From Orientallactaga sibirica (Eukaryota; Chordata; Mammalia; Rodentia; Dipodidae), in assembly GCA_036365145.1 (NCBI GenBank), contig JAEOAD010000015.1, positions 39,447,501 to 39,511,500 of the forward strand: a DNA stretch of 64,000 nt. The letters run 5' to 3'. The translations under genes were made by a program, and so were the position numbers. Under the pieces are notes generated by a model that saw nothing but the letters and a program-made list of their open reading frames with translations, did no database searches and was not told the DNA's origin. Numbering within the stretch: the stretch's first letter is position 1; the number at the start of each line of letters is the position of its first letter. Positions 1 through 64,000 of this stretch are shown here, piece by piece.

Positions 1-1155
1 TTTTGGAGGTAGGGTCTCACTCTGTCCCAGGCTGACCTGGAATTAACTTTGTAGTCTCAGGGTAGCCTTGAACTCACAGTGATCCTCCTACCTCTGCCTC
101 CCGAGTGCTGGAATTAAAGGTGTGCACCACCACACCCAGCTCATATTCCAGATTTATGTACCACCCTGTGAATCTGGCTTTATGTAGGTACTGGGAACAC
201 TGGTCATTAGGCTTTGCAGGCAAGTGCCTTAACTGCCGAGCTATCTCTTCAGCCCTAATTTTTACATTTTTATTGGAGTATATGTGAAACTTATTTTCCT
301 TTAGTCAGTCATCAAATTTCACTATAAAGCATAACATGCAAATTTTGTGCTTCTCTCCTAGTTAGAATTAATAATAAGCTTAGTGTGTATATTTTTTAAT
401 TTTGCAAGTTTCTGTCTGCCTCATTCTACCTCTTTTGTATATAATGTACCCAGTAAGTAAATGTCGCTTACTGGACAAAAAAAAAAAATAAAAATAAAAC
501 AAAAAACTCCAGATACATGCACCACTTTGTGCATCTGGCTCTATATGGGTACGGGGGAATTGAACCGTGGCCAACAGGCTTTGCAAGCAAGTGCCTTTAA
601 CCACTGAGAAATCTCCACTGCCCCAGGCTAACCTGGAATTCACTGTGTAGTCTCAGGATGGCCTCGAACTCAAGGTGATCCTCCTACCTCTGCCTCCCAA
701 GTGCTGGGATTAAATGTGTGCGCCACCACTCCCAGCTCCAAATCTTTTTGATTTTTATTTTATTCTTAAGATCTATCAATTTTTTAAAAAACTATATTTA
801 CTTGTATGTATGTATGTATACGGGTGCACATGACATGGTATACATACGTAGGTCAGAGACAGGTCTCTTGCAGCTGCAGATGAACTGCCAGATTACAAAC
901 AAATGTAAGACTAGCTGGGCCTCTAGTTTAGGATTCTCCTGGCTCCTCCTAACATTTTCATTGGTGGTGGAATCACAGATGCATGCACCATTTTCCATCT
1001 GGCTTTACATGGTGCTGGGAAATAATACCATTCCATCAAGTTTTGCAAGCAAGTGCCTTTTAACAGCTGAGCTATCTCCTCAGGCCTAATGTTTTAGCTG
1101 TTAAGTGATACATAATTATCTATTAGGATACTTTAATTTTAATTTATTTTTGAAG
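1..1155. repeat. Partial STIL intron: B1 and tRNA-SINE insertions
   Basis: This is the intron upstream of the first exon in the window. It contains antisense B1 at 1-141 (cut by the window edge), truncated antisense tRNA-SINE at about 143-256, antisense tRNA-SINE at about 505-624 abutting a partial antisense B1 at about 625-736, and an antisense tRNA-SINE or B3-like element at about 825-1088 whose 3' half is clearest. Bases 257-504 and 737-820 show nothing beyond AT-rich intron. Apparent ORFs here are SINE translations. Confidence 0.8.
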
Positions 1156-62893
<61,738 letters not shown>

Positions 62894-64000
62894 ATCATTA
62901 GTCCTTTCGTTTCTGACTGTTGTTTCCTGAGGGTACTTAAGAAGCCAGTACCTTCGGGATTTCTAATCAGTGTAGGAGCACTCTGTTTCTCGGTAGTAGC
63001 TAATAACAAGTTATTAACAACAAGTGACTCCGTTGTGAGATGGCTGGTTAGTGGGAAGGCTGTGTGGTTTTTCAACTAGGGCTGTCAGTGTCACTGAACA
63101 CATAACAAAGCAAAATCATGCAGTTGTAGCCAGGGAGGTGACTCAGCAGTTAAAGCCTGCCAACTCGGGTTTGGTTCCCCAGTACCCACATAAAGTCAGA
63201 TGCACAAAGTGGTGCATGTGTCTGGAGTTCATTCATTTGCAGTAGAAGAGGCCCTGTTGCACCCATAGCCCCCCCTCAAATAAATAAATTACATATGTGT
63301 GTGTGTGTTAAACTTTAAAATTAATTATTTCAGCAAAGATCATTCAAATACATTGCCTGTACCCCCAAGTTCTGGGACTTGAACCCATGTTCTTTCACAT
63401 GCTAAGGAGCTCCACTGAGCTATACATCCCCAGCCCTTGTTGTTTTGTTTTGTTTTTGTTTTGAAGACAAGGTCTGCCTATGTAGCCCAGGCTGACTTCA
63501 TACTTGAGATCCTCTTCCTTCACTCCCAAGTGCCCCACATCTGGTTTTACCTAGTATGCACTTTACTAGAGTCATATAGTGTCATAATCATAGTAATTTT
63601 TAAACCACAAAACTTTTCAGTGGTGTTTGTTTGTTTAGGGGTAGAATTGACATTGCTAGGGATTGAACCCAGGGCCCCAGACAAAGGCCTTTTAAACGTA
63701 CCATGGAGCTGTATATTTCTGAATCCCAGATCATTGTGACACTTTGTGCATCTGGCTTTACGTAGGTACTGGGAAATCAAACCTAGGCCATTAGGCTTTG
63801 CAAGAAAGCACCTTTAATCACTGAGCCATCTCTCCGGCCCCCACAAGTTTTTAAATGCACACATTTATTTTACTTGTTTATGGATCGCTGTATAAAATTA
63901 TATAACTTCTAAAGCCAGGTGTGGTAGTGCACGCCTTTAATCCCAGCACTTGGGAGGCAGAGGTAGGAGGATTGCTGAGAGTTCGAGGCCACCCTGAGAC
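62894..64000. other. STIL 3' UTR and downstream flank with SINEs
   Basis: About 230 bp of unique sequence follow the stop. Then: sense tRNA-SINE about 63128-63290, whose tail supplies AATAAA at 63279-63284 and 63283-63288; ID-like antisense about 63362-63437; old antisense B1 about 63438-63545; ID-like antisense about 63630-63715; antisense tRNA-SINE about 63735-63840; unique AT-rich sequence 63841-63912; sense B1 from about 63914, cut by the window edge. I cannot place the real poly(A) site. The SINE AATAAA motifs and the region near 63890 (tgtataaaattatataac) are both candidates. Confidence 0.7.

Noticed and set aside
1..1155. Search for the STIL start-codon exon upstream of 1156
   Set aside because: No segment resembles the expected N-terminal residues next to a donor site, and most of the region is SINE. 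The exon is most likely outside the window.

Overview
The window is intronic, repeat-dense DNA from a rodent genome. It carries most of one protein-coding gene, STIL (SCL/TAL1-interrupting locus, a centriole-duplication scaffold), on the + strand. Fifteen coding exons can be joined in register from 1156 to the stop codon at 62891-62893. Only the first coding exon (start codon and roughly 14 residues, judging from remembered human STIL) lies left of the window. Every splice junction is GT-AG except one GC-AG intron (11321-12075). The large central exon (26373-27324) is 952 bp, one base out of register with its neighbours. The conserved reading frame switches near 26595-26607 and the first frame hits TAA at 26643. 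This is either an assembly or sequencing indel or a real truncating allele.

Organism: the interspersed repeats are 7SL-derived B1 SINEs, ID and B4-like elements, B3 elements, L1 with a rodent-type 3' UTR, a MaLR LTR, and a very abundant tRNA-derived SINE of about 200 bp ending in a (TC)n stretch and AAATAAATAAA tails. B1, B3, ID and MaLR place it among rodents. The B1 and tRNA-SINE subfamilies do not look like mouse or rat, and a dipodoid (jerboa-like) rodent is my best guess.

Layout: 1-12226, STIL exons for the N-terminal domain among B1 and tRNA-SINE insertions. 12227-22018, two long introns with SINEs, old L1 3' UTR pieces and a mammalian-wide repeat. 22019-27324, the CPAP-binding exon and the large frameshifted exon. 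27325-36094, an 8.8-kb intron holding an HMGN1 processed pseudogene inserted inside an L1 3' UTR. 36095-48067, exons for the coiled coil and the acidic middle region, plus a MaLR LTR. 48068-56332, an intron dominated by an antisense, nearly full-length but dead L1. 56333-62893, the last two coding exons with the STAN region and KEN box. 62894-64000, the 3' UTR or downstream flank containing SINEs. TAL1 is expected to the right of the window from mammalian synteny.

The only host gene at work here is STIL. I found no sign of a novel multi-gene system. The unusual points are the exon frameshift, the GC donor, the nested HMGN1 retrocopy, serial insertions at one target, and closely spaced inverted SINE pairs.
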